Source of the DNA: Fragum whitleyi
Lineage: Eukaryota > Mollusca > Bivalvia > Cardiida > Cardiidae
NCBI GenBank assembly: GCA_948146395.1
Contig: OX411551.1
Span: forward strand, 50,464,997-50,528,996
Length of the DNA stretch: 64,000 nt
Direction: 5' to 3'
The notes under the pieces were generated by a model. That model was given only the letters and a program-made list of their open reading frames with translations, did not search any database and was not told the origin of the DNA. A program made the position numbers and the translations under genes. Below, piece by piece: positions 51,877 through 63,560 of this stretch (its first letter is position 1; every line of letters begins with the position of its first letter).

Positions 51877-53690
51877 GCAGATTAAAGTTGACTTTTAAGA
51901 ATCTTTTTTTGGTTTAAAGAAACATGTCGTAGCGTGGAATTTACGATAAAATTTGCGAAACCTATAGACTAGCCATAAATTGTGTAATTGACTGTGCAAG
52001 CTTCATATTTTTTTTTTTTTTTACTTCATTTAGTTTTCTCTGATTATTTAGCTTTGTACATGCTAATTTTCCAAGTTCATTATAGTGAAATAAACAAGAT
52101 ATGCCAAAATGAATGGGTGCACCGTCATTTTGTAATTTGATTTAGCTCTGCGATAATAGTACGATTGTCGCAGAATGTTTACAAATTGTCGCAGAATGTT
52201 TACAAATTTTAATTGTTGGCCTGATTTAGCAGGTCGTAGAATACAACCCTGTATCCTGGAAATCGCCCAGGGAAAGGTAATCGAGTAAAAAACCGAACAG
52301 CATGTGTACTACGTAGCTTTTTTGTGCTCATGCGCACCAGCCAAAAAGAGGTCTAGCATACGTCATCAGCTTTTGAGCTACAAATTTTACTAATTTGCCC
52401 ACATATTGTATGTAATCTACAACCCTTTACAAATTGGAACTGTCCAAAAAATGTCTTGTCTTGAAATGGATTAATCTAAATTAGAAAAAAAATAAAAGCC
52501 TTGTCCCATCCTTAAATTCTTAAACAGGCGACAAAATTTTATTCTGGGCCAACTTGGAACAGGTTGCAGACAATAAATCAACATGAGTGTAATTTGATAG
52601 ATATCTACGGTAGAAATTACAATCAGTGATATATAGTGAGCATACCGTTCGACTTTTTCCTTTGTATTGAGTTCGGCTTATGACCCTTATATTGAAATCG
52701 AACCCCTGGTTTCCCTCGCCTTAAAAGCCTTGCTAGAAAGATTAAAAAATTGGAGTGCATGCCTTCAAATGTCACCTTGCCTCTTTACCAGGCCTTCAGC
52801 GCTATTAGCGCTTTGATTTTATCTATCGTTAGAACTGACCGATTTAAGATCATGATCATGAAAACGTTTGCTTAATATTCCTTGTTTTAGGGAGACCAAG
52901 AAGGCGAGGATTCATTAGAAATGTTTCATTATACAAATTTTAAAATTCAAAAAAAAAATCCGTTGTTCTATGCTTCAGGCTACACTTTTATTAAAAGGAA
53001 AATTCTAGTATTTTCAGCCAAAACAACATCATTCTGCAGAGCTGCAAAGTCCCAAGCAAAATAAATGGACGTATCTCCTGTGAAGTAAACGGAAAGTGTA
53101 CACCATTTTTTCCCAATAGAGAAGACATCGACAGTACATGTAATGGAAAGGCGTTTCGCTCGGATGAAAAGGGTTCTAGTTCACCTTGTTCCTTACGAGC
53201 CTTGATCTTTGACAAACTTTAATTGAGTGGATTGGGTTTTTTATAATCTCGCTGTACTAAGACATGTCTTATATGGCAATATAAGGTCATAAGATTTCCA
53301 ATGTGTCACTAAAATGACATCAGATGTTTGTTTCATTTGTGCATTCCTGATAGTAACACTGACAATAATGAACTCAAACACGAGCGGTATGAAATTTCAA
53401 AGTGCACTAGGTGGGTTTGCTGGCAATTTCAATTCTATGTGCAATATCCATTTGTAACACAATTTTTTAATTGTGCTTTATTTGTATTGCATTACAGGAT
53501 AGTACTTATTGCGTGTAATATCTCTTCAACAAGACAATGGATCAGATTTGTGAAGATTTGTCATAGATATTTTTCCGCCTCCAATATTTCCGTTTCAAAC
53601 TACTGTACATCGTCTCAAATACTATTTTCGAATAAATAATATTAGTCGCTGCTAGTTGCTTAAGATGAACTCTTTCAGTTTTTAGCTCAA
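51877..53690. other. No gene or repeat recognised
   Basis: Poly-T near 52008-52022 and a short GTCGCAGAATGTTTACAAAT direct repeat at 52168/52190. The frame at 53328-53639 (103 codons) and others have no domain or signal. This is the longest stretch without a MITE after 42 kb. Confidence 0.55.
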
Positions 53691-54310
53691 CTGAGCACAA
53701 CGTGCTCAAGGTGAGCTTTTTTGATCATTGAATGTCCATCGTCTGTCGTTCGTCGTGCGTCATCACACGTCAACAATTTAAGTGTTTACACTCTAGGGAC
53801 TACAAATATGGTCCAATCTTCGTAAAACATGGTCAGAATGTTGTCAGGTCACAAGGATGCCTTTTAAAAGTGGGTAGGATCCCCGCGATATCACGGGATA
53901 AGGGGCATGAATGACATTTAATAAATTTTCTTTTTAACACTGTACACAGATATGGTCCAATCACAATAGAACTTCGTCAGAATGTTTGTCAGTCACAAAG
54001 AGAACTCTATTGTAAATGGGAATAGTCTATTTGATATCACGGGAAAAGGGGCCTTAGTGGCAGTTTTCTTGTTTATTCTCTGAAGGCCACAAATTTGGTC
54101 CAATCTCCATGAAACTTGGTCAGAATATTTACCATGTCACAAGGATTCCTTACTTAGAGGGGAAAGAATCATTTGATGTCACGGGAAAAGGGGCCTTAAT
54201 GACAATTTTTTCTCACTTTTGGAATTTACGAATTTTCAAAGAAAGATTATCATTTTGCTGGAAAATTTGAAAATTATCAATTGAGACAAAGATACGAATG
54301 TGAGCGATAT
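53691..54310 (+). repeat. Degenerate tandem repeat, about 143-bp period, with GAGCACAACGTGCTCAAGG head
   Basis: The head AGCTCAACTGAGCACAACGT then GCTCAAGGTGAGC is followed by units with GGTCCAATCTTCGTAAAACA / GGTCCAATCACAATAGAACT / GGTCCAATCTCCATGAAACT at about 53810, 53953 and 54098. Confidence 0.8.
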
Positions 54311-54886
54311 AGGGCCCATCACGGTTCTCTTGTTTATTTAAATTCTCACCGGAATTTTACAAGGGCTGTACGGGCCATCGCATCACCGAAAAATGGTCTT
54401 ATATTATGAAATATAACAAAGCGTCTCCTCTCAAACTGCTAATTGGAATTAAACGGAACTACACGTGGAGAAAGCTCAGGGATTTCTCTTTCAGTTTTCG
54501 TAGGTAAATGATCGGGCTGATTATATGGGTTCTACGCACTGCCGTGTATAATGAAATGCAAAACAAACAAACAAACAATACTTATTCTCTTTAACTACTG
54601 ATCAGTAAATAATACCATTAAACAGGATTGATGCTGAAGACATGCTCTTTCACATTTCTTTTATAAAGCTTATTGGGCTAATAACAAGGGTACGTCAGAC
54701 TGTTGTGTTACTGAAAAATGTTCCAATATGATGAAATATGTAAAAAATCTTCTTCTCTTAATCTACTGTTAAGAATTCAACCAAGCTTCATAGGATTGAT
54801 GCTGGGGACATGTTCCACAGCTGTCCTTGTTTTTGGGTGATATAATGCTGCCTCGCTGAAAAAGGACCTTTGTGATTACAACATAC
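54311..54886. repeat. Low-confidence duplicated block
   Basis: CACCGAAAAATGGTCTTATATTATGAAATAT (about 54385, only partly quoted here) resembles CTGAAAAATGTTCCAATATG (54711), each followed by TCTTCTCT/TCTCCTCTC. No gene. Confidence 0.4.
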
Positions 54887-55215
54887 AATTAAAAACATCG
54901 TGAAAGTGACTGTCATTTCGATCAAAACTATCTTAAATCACGCAACGCACTCTCCGTTCATTCATTCCAAACACTCACTCAAATTGATAAAAACGCTCCT
55001 AAATGTTAAGACATGAAGACGCACAAATAGAAACGTACGTAAATTTTTATTAAAGGGGTGTAATAACTATGCTAATTTTGTTCAGAAACAGAAACAAATT
55101 ATCGATATTGGACTATCTTCCTTTAATTTCACTCAAAACCCGATCCACTCACTCATTCAATATCATTCCAAAATCATTCATCTAGTCAATTTGATGACGT
55201 TCTTACATGTAACTG
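54887..55215 (-). mobile_element. ACATCGTG-family MITE, shortened
   Basis: CAATTAAAAACATCGTGAAA at the left, AATCATTCATCTAGTCAATT..AACTG at the right; hairpin near 55060-55120 partly altered. Confidence 0.8.
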
Positions 55216-55632
55216 TACATTATTTATAGATTTTCATGAAATTAATGTTGCTAATCATATGACAACGGGCTCTTTAAAGCTGTTTTGAAATATTATTCTT
55301 TTTCATAGAAAAGGGGAGAGTTGGGGTAAAATTAATGATTATTTGCTTAAAAATTAATTACATCTAAGCTTTATTCTTTTAATGCAATTTGTGTTTAATT
55401 TTCTCTATTTGGAAGGCATCAAAATGCCAGTAGAGTGATAATATCCCTCTTGGGCCCCATGTTCTAAAATTTCACCCACTGACCTCATGTTTTCCCCACT
55501 TGACCAAAAATCGAAATTTCGAACAAACATCCTGATCAAGTGTCAAGACAAATGGGACAACAAGTGGCCTTCAGTGTGTACACAAGATGTTGATGGACCT
55601 CTCACGACAGACGATGAACGACGGACATAGCT
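55216..55632. other. No gene; decayed tandem repeat
   Basis: 55480-55625 has 'TGACCTCATG..CAAGTGTCAAGAC..GTGGCCTTCAGTGTG' like the 39-kb block. Nothing else. Confidence 0.45.
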
Positions 55633-56345
55633 ACAATTTGTAACAACGTGAAATTGACATTCAGCTAAATCAAAAAAATATTCAAACTCGCTTGCTCAGT
55701 CCCCCTTTTATTCATTCTAAATTCTCACTGTAACCATTCAAAAAACGCTCCAAAACCGTGAAAAGAACATTTCGAAATCTTTTCAAAAGATCGATATTTC
55801 ATTCTTATTTTCTGGAGTGGGTTTTAAAGCGTCTTGTTGGTCCACAAAACCTCAGACACACAAAATGCACGCGAGTTTTATTAAAAGGGGGCAATAATTA
55901 ACGCTCATCTTGATACAGATAACAACATCGTGAAATTGACAAGATGACTGATTTGGGAATGATTTAGGAATGAAATTGAATGAGTGTGAGGAGCGAGTTT
56001 TGAGTGAATTTAATTGGAGGTAATCCTATATCGTAAAATTTGTTCAGGATGAACAAAATTTGCGATATTGATTACCTCCCTTTAATAAAAAAATCATTCA
56101 AGTTTTATACATGACTTCCTGTTTCTTCAAGAACCTATGAGACGCTAACAATTTGAATTATTTCAGTGAAATCGCGATTTTTCTCATTCAGAAGTTATTT
56201 TGATTGACGTTGGTTTTTCTATATTTTTGTATTTGCGACATTGTATTACTTCGCTTTAATGTCTCTCAAAACTCGTTCTTCCAAATCGTTTAATTTCATT
56301 CGGATATCATTCGATATCAATCACCTAGTCAAAGTTACGATGTGA
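55633..56345. mobile_element. Cluster of three abutting ACATCGTG-family MITE pieces
   Basis: 55633-55905: '-' copy lacking its right half. 55916-56217: '+' copy with a perfect-looking hairpin (56015-56090) but no 3' half. 56220-56345: right end of a '-' copy (..ACCTAGTCAAAGTTACGATG). Confidence 0.75.
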
Positions 56346-56390
56346 TCACGAAAGGTCAACATGTGCACTTTGTACTCATGTGAGCACTTA

Positions 56391-56625
56391 CAGTTGACAA
56401 CATCGTGAAATTGACAAAATAAATGTTTTTGGAATGGCTTTGGAATGATGTTGAATGAGTGAGTCGAGCTAGATTTGGGTAAAATTTAAGGGCGGTAATC
56501 AAACATCGCAGATTTTGTTCAGGGTGAAATATGCATGAAACGGTTCTTTTAGTAGCTTCCTGTTTCTTCAAGAACAAATCAGACGCCTAAAATTTCAATT
56601 ATGTCAGGGAAATTGCGATTTGGTA
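56391..56625 (+). mobile_element. ACATCGTG-family MITE, 5' half
   Basis: CAGTTGACAACATCGTGAAA through GGGCGGTAATCAAACATCGC, hairpin lost after GTTCAGGGTGAA, then TTCTTCAAGAACAAATCAG. Confidence 0.78.
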
Positions 56626-57084
56626 TTTGCTTTATAAATTTTAACGGTAGTTTCTTAGATTCATAACTGTAGAGCACTGGATAGGGTGAGAAAATGCTTG
56701 TTTCAGGCTGTTTCAAAATTACTATCTTTGAAACTTTACTATCAATAAAGTACATATTAACTGATCTTTGGTGTATTTGCCTGTCAAAGTTTTGTGCTGG
56801 CCAAGCTGATGCATTTGAAACTTTTAGTCTTTTACAATCAATCTGTCATTAATAGGACTCCATTGGAAATAAGCTTCAGAGCTTTTATGGGCTATCCTAG
56901 GTTAAATATCAAACTTTTTAAAGGTCTAAAGACTAATTGAAAACTTTTTTTTAAGCCTGGCTCAATTAAAATTTTGGCTTGAATTTTTATATGCATTTAA
57001 CAAGATATAAAGTTATTGTTAGTGTGGTATTCATTTGTAAATGTTGATATTTGATTTGAATAAATACTACTACTACTGTCGTTG
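56626..57084. other. No gene seen
   Basis: TTGAATAAATACTACTACTACTG near 57056 may be the 3' tail of an old retroelement; no coding. Confidence 0.4.
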
Positions 57085-57400
57085 ATCTTATATTTTTCAG
57101 TCATTTTGAGCGTTTTTGCATGGTTTGAGTGAGTGATTAGGAATGGTTTTGATTGAGATGAATGTCAATTTCACGATGTTACTAACTGTAAAATGTAGGA
57201 TTTTAGAATAAACCCGGGTGAAAGATTGTCAATGACTACCGTAAATTCAATAATCATTGAATGTGAAAATTAATTATTTGGATCAATTTTGGTTGATCTT
57301 TTGTTGTAATACAAAAAGCTTTACGTTTAATGACATCGTGAAATTGACTGGTTCGAAACCATTCAATGTCACTCCAGAAACGTCCCAATCTTGTTCAATT
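57085..57400. mobile_element. Two ACATCGTG-family MITE end fragments
   Basis: 57085-57190 is a '+' right end (GTCAATTTCACGATGTTACT..AACTG); 57320-57400 is a '-' left end (AATGACATCGTGAAATTGAC). A GATT run follows at 57398-57418. Confidence 0.7.
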
Positions 57401-57659
57401 GATTGATTGATTGATTGAGTGCACTTTTAGCACTTTAGCACTTTAGCACTTTTGTAAATTCAATATTTGTGCCCGAAAATCGGTCAATTACTAAGACATC
57501 ATGCGGAATAATAGAATATTTTCAATTACGATGAGATTTTACATAACAAAGCTAATCAGTGTGACACCTGCTATCGCTAGAAATCAAACCATTACGCTTA
57601 ACGAACCTAGATTATTTTCTCTACTACGATTGGATAGCTTTTGTTGGAGCTTACATCAT

Positions 57660-58224
57660 TTTTGATCGCTTTCGGAGCGCTTTAAAAAACAGGAGGCCCA
57701 TGAGGTCCTGAGACCGCGCAGCCCATGTGATAGTGCTACGTGTATTCAAGGTATTACAAAAAATTTCATGAAAATATATCGATAAATGAAGGAGGACTTG
57801 TGTTGACGAGAATATTTACTTAAAGGTCCATTTTCCCATGACGCCGCATAATTGCACCAAATGGCAAAGTTGTGGCCTTGGTCACATGAGAAATATTTTG
57901 TTTAAGTTTTATGACAATCAATGGATAAATGAAGGAGTTGTGAAAACAAGAAATAATAAATATGACATAAAAATGCCTTTTCCCATGACACAGCATTTTA
58001 TAACCAAACATCCGTGAAATGCACATGGTCATTTGATAAGGGACATTCTATGAGAGTTTTTTTTGCAAATGTATCTATAAACAAAGGAGGAGTTGTGCTA
58101 TCAAGGAAGTAAACATTAAAGACCATTTTTACTTGATATTGCATATCACCAAATGGCAAAATAAATGCGGCCATGGTCATATGAGAAATATTCTGTTCAG
58201 TTTTAATGAAAATCTTTGTATAAA
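57660..58224 (+). repeat. Degenerate tandem array, left of the LINE
   Basis: Units carrying GGAGGACTTGTGTTGAC / GAAGGAGTTGTGAAAAC / GGAGGAGTTGTGCTATC at about 57790, 57932 and 58087, with TTTTCCCATGACGCCGCAT-type blocks. Continues after the LINE at 61658. Confidence 0.75.
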
Positions 58225-61200
58225 GACCTGTATATTTGTTTAGTGTATATACCTCCAGAAGAGTCTAGTTTATATAAAACACATTCTTCTAACATTTTTG
58301 AATTTGATTTCTATGAAAAACTTAATACTGATTTACAAAATTATATGGATTCAGGTGAAATTTTTATTTGTGGTGATTTAAACTCACGAGTTGGTAACAA
58401 AGCAGATTTTGTAGAGCGATTAGGATTAGACAGGTTTGTGCATGCAATTAGCCCTGAACTGTCGGTTTCAATCCCCGTTCGCAAATCACGTGACGCACAC
58501 GTTAACGGTTTCGGTAACAAGCTATTGCCTTTTTGTAAGGAGAATAGTTTTCTTATTGTGAATGGTCGATTGGATGATGGAAATAATACATGTTATAAAT
58601 TAACCAATGGTAGAGCTGGTTCAAGCTTAGTTGACTATCTAATTACGGACTATCGGAATTTTGGAATGATAAAGGATTTTGAAGTATTAGACCTGAACGA
58701 ATACTCCGATCACTGTGCATTGCAGTATTCATTCAATTTTAATACGTCGTACTATAGTAGCTTGAAAAATGAAGATGTACATGCAACAAGCACAAACTCG
58801 CATATAGTAGATAAGATTATCTGGGATCCAGAGAAAAAGGATGTTTTTTCACAAGCTTTAATTGATAATACAGATAATTTTGATGAAATTGTCAACAATT
58901 TGACGACAAACAACAGTAATATTGATGAAAGTATAGTATCGGTGAATAATTTAATGTTAAAAATCTCAAAACGAATTTTTGGCAAAACATACGTCGTAAA
59001 AAATGAGTCGAATTATAATAAATGTAAATGGTTCAATGATAAATGTAAGGAAGCCAGATCTGTATTTATGAAAAGTAAACGCATTTTTAAAAAATATCCG
59101 TCGGAGTTCAACAAAACTGAGTTTCTCAAACATAGAAATCATTATGCATATGTTAAGAGGCAAGAAAAACGTAAATACTTTTCGGCAGAAGGTGTGCGAC
59201 TTTCAGAATTAAGCAGAAAGAATAGCAACCAGTTTTGGAAAGGGTTAAAGAAATTTAATGGGGGTAGGCCCCAAGATATACCAATATCAGCCCAGGAGTT
59301 TCTCAATCATTTTGATAATTTATCAAATAATGTCAACGAAAATAATTTTGATACAGATGAGCTGTTGTTAGAGACAGACATTTCTATACAAGATCTGGAT
59401 AAACCTTTTACTTAAGAAGAGATTATCTCAAATATTTCTCAACTAAGCAGAAATAAGAGTCCTGGTACCGATTGTATTAATCCCGAGTTCTTCATTGATA
59501 GTAAACACTTTATAGCGCCATATTTATTAACTATTTTTAATAAAATATATGAAACTGGTACATATCCAGAAATATGGACCAATGGTATCATAATACCTAT
59601 ATTCAAAAAGGGTTCAAGAGATGATCCAGGTAACTATCGGGGCATAACCCTGATAAATACTATGGCAAAACTCTTTTCCTTGTGTCTCCGAAACAGACTG
59701 AATAAGTATTGTGAAGAGAATGATATGTTCTCGGATATGCAATTTGGATTCAGGGATAAAAAGGGAACTATAGATTGTATATTTATTTTACATTGTATTA
59801 TCCAAAATATTTTGTCTCATAATAAAAAACTATATTGTGCTTTCATTGACTATGAAAAATGTTTTGATACCATAAACAGAGACTTTCTAATACATGAGCT
59901 TATAACATCGGGCTTAAGCTCAAAATTTGTAAAAATTATTCAATCATTGTACAAATCAGTAACCTCTTGTATCAGAGTTTCTAGCAAAGATAATCCCTCA
60001 GATTTTGTCAATATTTCAGTCGGTTTGAAGCAAGGCGAGCCACTTTCTCCCATATTGTTTATTTTGTTCGTTAATGACATAAGTGAAACATTTGATTTTG
60101 ATAACTTGACAGAGAATGACATGAATTTGCTATCTATTTACTATCTTTTATTCGCAGATGACATGGTTCTATTCACTACTGATAAATTAAGCTTACAAAA
60201 ACAACTTGATTGCATCGATGAATATGCCCTTAGATGGGGTCTTAAAATCAATGTAAGTAGAAGCAAGATATGCGTTTTTGAAAAAAGGAGTTCACATTGT
60301 GATTTTTGTTGGTCTATCGGTGGAGAAATTTTGGAAAAAGTAGATAGCTTTAGTTATTTAGGTGTTAAATTTACCAAAAACGGATCTTTACGAGATGCTA
60401 TTAAATCTCTTTCAGATCAAGGCCTTAAGGCTATGAATAATTTACTATCACTGTTCCGTAAAGTGCCATTAGATATCAAAGTCAAACTTTCGCTTTTTGA
60501 CCGAATGGTTTCTCCCATTCTTTTGTATGGTGCGGAAGTTTGGGGAATATACGGCATAGGCGACGTTGAAAATACATATTAGATTTTGTAAATTGATATT
60601 AGGGGTTCGTAAACAAACTCCAAATTATGCAGTATACGGAGAACTTGGAAGATATCCTTTAACTACGATAGCCATGGAGAGATCTTTTAATTACTGGTTG
60701 AAAATTAAAAATAATAATGATAACCTAGTATACAAAATATTTAGTGAACAATGCATGAATCAAAAACAATTGCCGTCATTTTGGACGAATAGAATTCAGA
60801 AAAAGTTAGATGATCTAGGACTTACTTATTTTTGGAATAAACAGCTACATTCACCTTCAGACTTTAAAGTAATACAAATGCGTATTAGAGATACCTTCAG
60901 ACAAAATTGGCATGCATATATTACAAATTGTTCTAAACTAAAATATTACTGTAATTACAAACTAAATTTTGAATTTGAAGAATATTTGGTCAACTTGAAA
61001 AACATTTCAATCAGAAAACAGGTAACACAGTTTAGGCTCTCTTCACACAACTTGGCAGTGGAATTTGGAAGATTCGAGAATGTAAATATCCAAAATAGAA
61101 TATGCTTGATGTGCAGCCTTAATCAAATAGAAAACGAGTACCACTTTCTTTTCATATGTCCAAAATACTCTGAAATAAGAAAGAAATATCTTAACGTCAA

Positions 61201-61324
61201 GTGGCCTAACGTTAATAAGTTTAATATTCTCATGTCTACCCAAAAAAGAAAAACCCAGTTTAAAGTTGGAAAATTTCTTAAACAAGCAATGGAATATCGC
61301 AATTCTTGTCTAAACTCTAAATAA
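58225..61324 (+). pseudogene. LINE ORF2: AP endonuclease, reverse transcriptase, C-terminal zinc region; two lesions
   Basis: The endonuclease part (58225-58740) shows VYIPPE, ICGDLNSRVGN, DYLI and YSDHCALQ, the last three being conserved catalytic or structural motifs of APE-type LINEs; its N-terminal third is absent. A linker with many Lys/Asn follows, then the RT domain (about 59450-60560) with NYRGITLI, GFRDKKGT, a CAFIDYEKCFD Asp box, GLKQGEPLSP and FADDMVLF. The C-terminal part has FCKLILGVRK, YGELGRYPL and a C-x2-C..H-x4-C zinc motif (CLMC..HFLFIC, near 61107-61158). Lesions: an in-frame TAA at 59413-59415 and a one-base frameshift around 60568-60575, probably in an A run, after which the frame continues to 61324. 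It would nick target DNA and prime reverse transcription. The clade is not assigned. Confidence 0.88.
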
Positions 61325-61657
61325 CATGTATTTATTATTATTTTTTTTAATACTGATTATTTAAGTAGACCGGTGCAGAACATACACATGGGTTTTTTGT
61401 ATAAAAGCGCAAGTGGTTTTGCACGGGTCTATTTTCAATTGCACTAATGATCGGTTGTCTATTTGACAAAGTTTTTATCATTTTTTGCTGATTACTATGC
61501 AATATGTTGTTTTCATGTCTAAATGTTGAAATTTTGTATATTTGGCATGTTTCATGTATATTTTGTCATGTTTCATGTATGTATGTAATATGTATTTGGC
61601 CAATGGCATATTTATTTGCCGAATGCCTAATAAAGATTATGTTATGTTATGTTATGT
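58225..61657 (+). mobile_element. 5'-truncated APE-type LINE with TTATG tail
   Basis: Starts inside the endonuclease coding region; ends with a TTATG repeat (61638-61657). TATAAA at 58219-58224 and 61658-61663 is a plausible target duplication, and restoring it rejoins one tandem-array unit. Body 3.43 kb. The 3' UTR runs from 61325 and contains GCCTAATAAAGATTATG. Confidence 0.9.
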
Positions 61658-62790
61658 TATAAAAGAAGGAGCTGTCTTAACAAACAATATACATAAATGT
61701 CCCTTTTGTCATGACGCGTCATGTAACTAAACAGCCACAAATGCACATAGTCACTGGAAATGGAATATTCTGTGAAAGTTTAACATGAATGTATCCATTT
61801 ATAAAAGAGGAGTTTTGTAACGTGATGTTTTCATTAAGGCTCCTTTTTCTTTGATGCAGTATAAAAATCAACAGACCACATAAATTTGCACATGGTCACA
61901 TAATGTAAAATACTAAGTGAATTTTTCATTATCATTTAATTTATAAATGGAGGAGTTGTGTCAACAAAAAATATACACAAATGCCCCTTTTGATCTTTGA
62001 TGCGGCATATAAATAAACAGCCACAAATGCACATAGTCACTGGAAATGGGAATATTCTGTGAAAGTATCACAAGAAAGTATCTTTTAATAAAAGAGGAGT
62101 TTTGTTATTGAGGAAATTTACTTTTGGTCCCCTTTTCACATGATGTAAAATACAAGGTGATATGTTAATTAACAAAGAAATTGTGTTAACAAAAACAAAC
62201 ATAATGGCCTTTTTTAGCATGACATGGCATATAAATAGACAGCAGCCAGAAATGCAAAGAGTCACTAGAAATATTCTGTGTGAGTTTTGCATGAATGTGT
62301 CCATTTATGAAAGAGGAGTTTTGTGAACAAGGTAAATTTCACTGAGGCCCCTTTTTCAATGACGCGGTATGAAATAAGTAGACAACATCAATATGCATAT
62401 TGTCACAAGATGGTGAATTCTAAGTGAAATTTTCATTAACTACCATGTATAAATGAAATGAAATGAATAAATGTTATCTTAACAAACAATATACATAAAT
62501 GCCCCTTTTATCATGACGCGGCATATAACTTAAAAGCCACAAATGCACATAGCTACTGGAAAAGCAATATTCAGTGAAAGTTTTAAACGATTGTTTCAGT
62601 GAATAAAGAGGAGTTTTGTTAAAAAAATAATTACGTTTAGGTCTGTTTTTCTATGACACAGTATAAAATTACGGGACCACAGCAATATGCACATGGTCAC
62701 TTGATGTATAATACTTAGTAAAATCTTCATTAACTTCCATGCATATAATGAAGAAGTGTTGAAAATGAATTCTTAAAAATTAATTTCAAA
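61658..62790 (+). repeat. Tandem array of alternating about 143-150-bp units (A/B dimer)
   Basis: A units (GAGGAGTTTTGT, then GGTCACATAATGTAAAATAC) begin near 61807, 62093, 62311 and 62606; B units (GGAGTTGTGTCAACAAA, then CACATAGTCACTGGAAAT) near 61663, 61950, 62170 and 62456. The A unit at 62093 is truncated to about 75 bp. This alternation gives a higher-order period near 290 bp. Confidence 0.8.
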
Positions 62791-63560
62791 TATAGTCCCC
62801 CTTTTTTCCGACGCTCAAATTATTTTAAAAAAGGATTAATCATTATCATGATACCATCATTCTGAACAAGTTTCAAGAAAATCGGATGAAAATGGGGCTT
62901 TAAACGCGTTAAAGAGGATTTTCTCATTAAATTCTCATTTGGTCCCTTTTCCTGTGATGCCTAATAGATCGGGCCCATTTTCGAAAGGAGACATCATTGT
63001 ATAAGTACAATCATTCTGAGCAAGTTTGTAGAGAGTCGGATGAAAACTGTGGATTTCAGAGCGTTAATGAAGATGTTCCTTTTAAATTTTCTTTTAGCTT
63101 CTTTTCACATGACGCTTGTCGGATCTGACCCGTTTTAGAAAGGAACGATCCTTGTGACGATCCAGTTATTCTGACCAAGTGGGAAGACAATCGAATGAAA
63201 ACTGTGGACTCTAGAGCGTTAGCGTGTATTTTCTAATTTAATTCTTCATTTATTTTCATTTGGTACATTTTCCCGTGACGCTTGACGGATCGGGCCCATT
63301 TTCTTAAGGAACCATCCTTGTTATAGTACAATTATTCTGAGCAAGTTAAAGTAAATCGGACAAAAAACTGTGGACTTAAAAGCGTTTACGAAGATTTTCT
63401 AGTTAAATTTTCATAAGGCTACTTTTCTCATTACGCTTGACGGATCTGACCTATTTTTGAATGGTACGATCCTTGTGATGGTCCAATAATTCTTTCCAAG
63501 TTTGAAGACAATCGGACGAAAACTATGGACTTAAGAGCGTTAACGAAGATTTAGACGTAA
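62791..63560 (+). repeat. Second degenerate tandem array, about 152-163-bp period
   Basis: ATTCTGA(a/g/c)CAAGTTT-like starts at 62862, 63014, 63168, 63331 and 63489, each followed by (A)ATCGGA(t/c)GAAAACTGTGGA and GAGCGTTA(a/g)CGAAGATTT-like sequence. Related in style to, but distinct from, the preceding array. Confidence 0.8.

Noticed and set aside
53328..53639. 103-codon plus-strand frame
   Set aside because: No signal, domain or repeat; composition matches background.
58752..59163. Minus-strand frames opposite the LINE ORF
   Set aside because: Shadows of the LINE coding strand.
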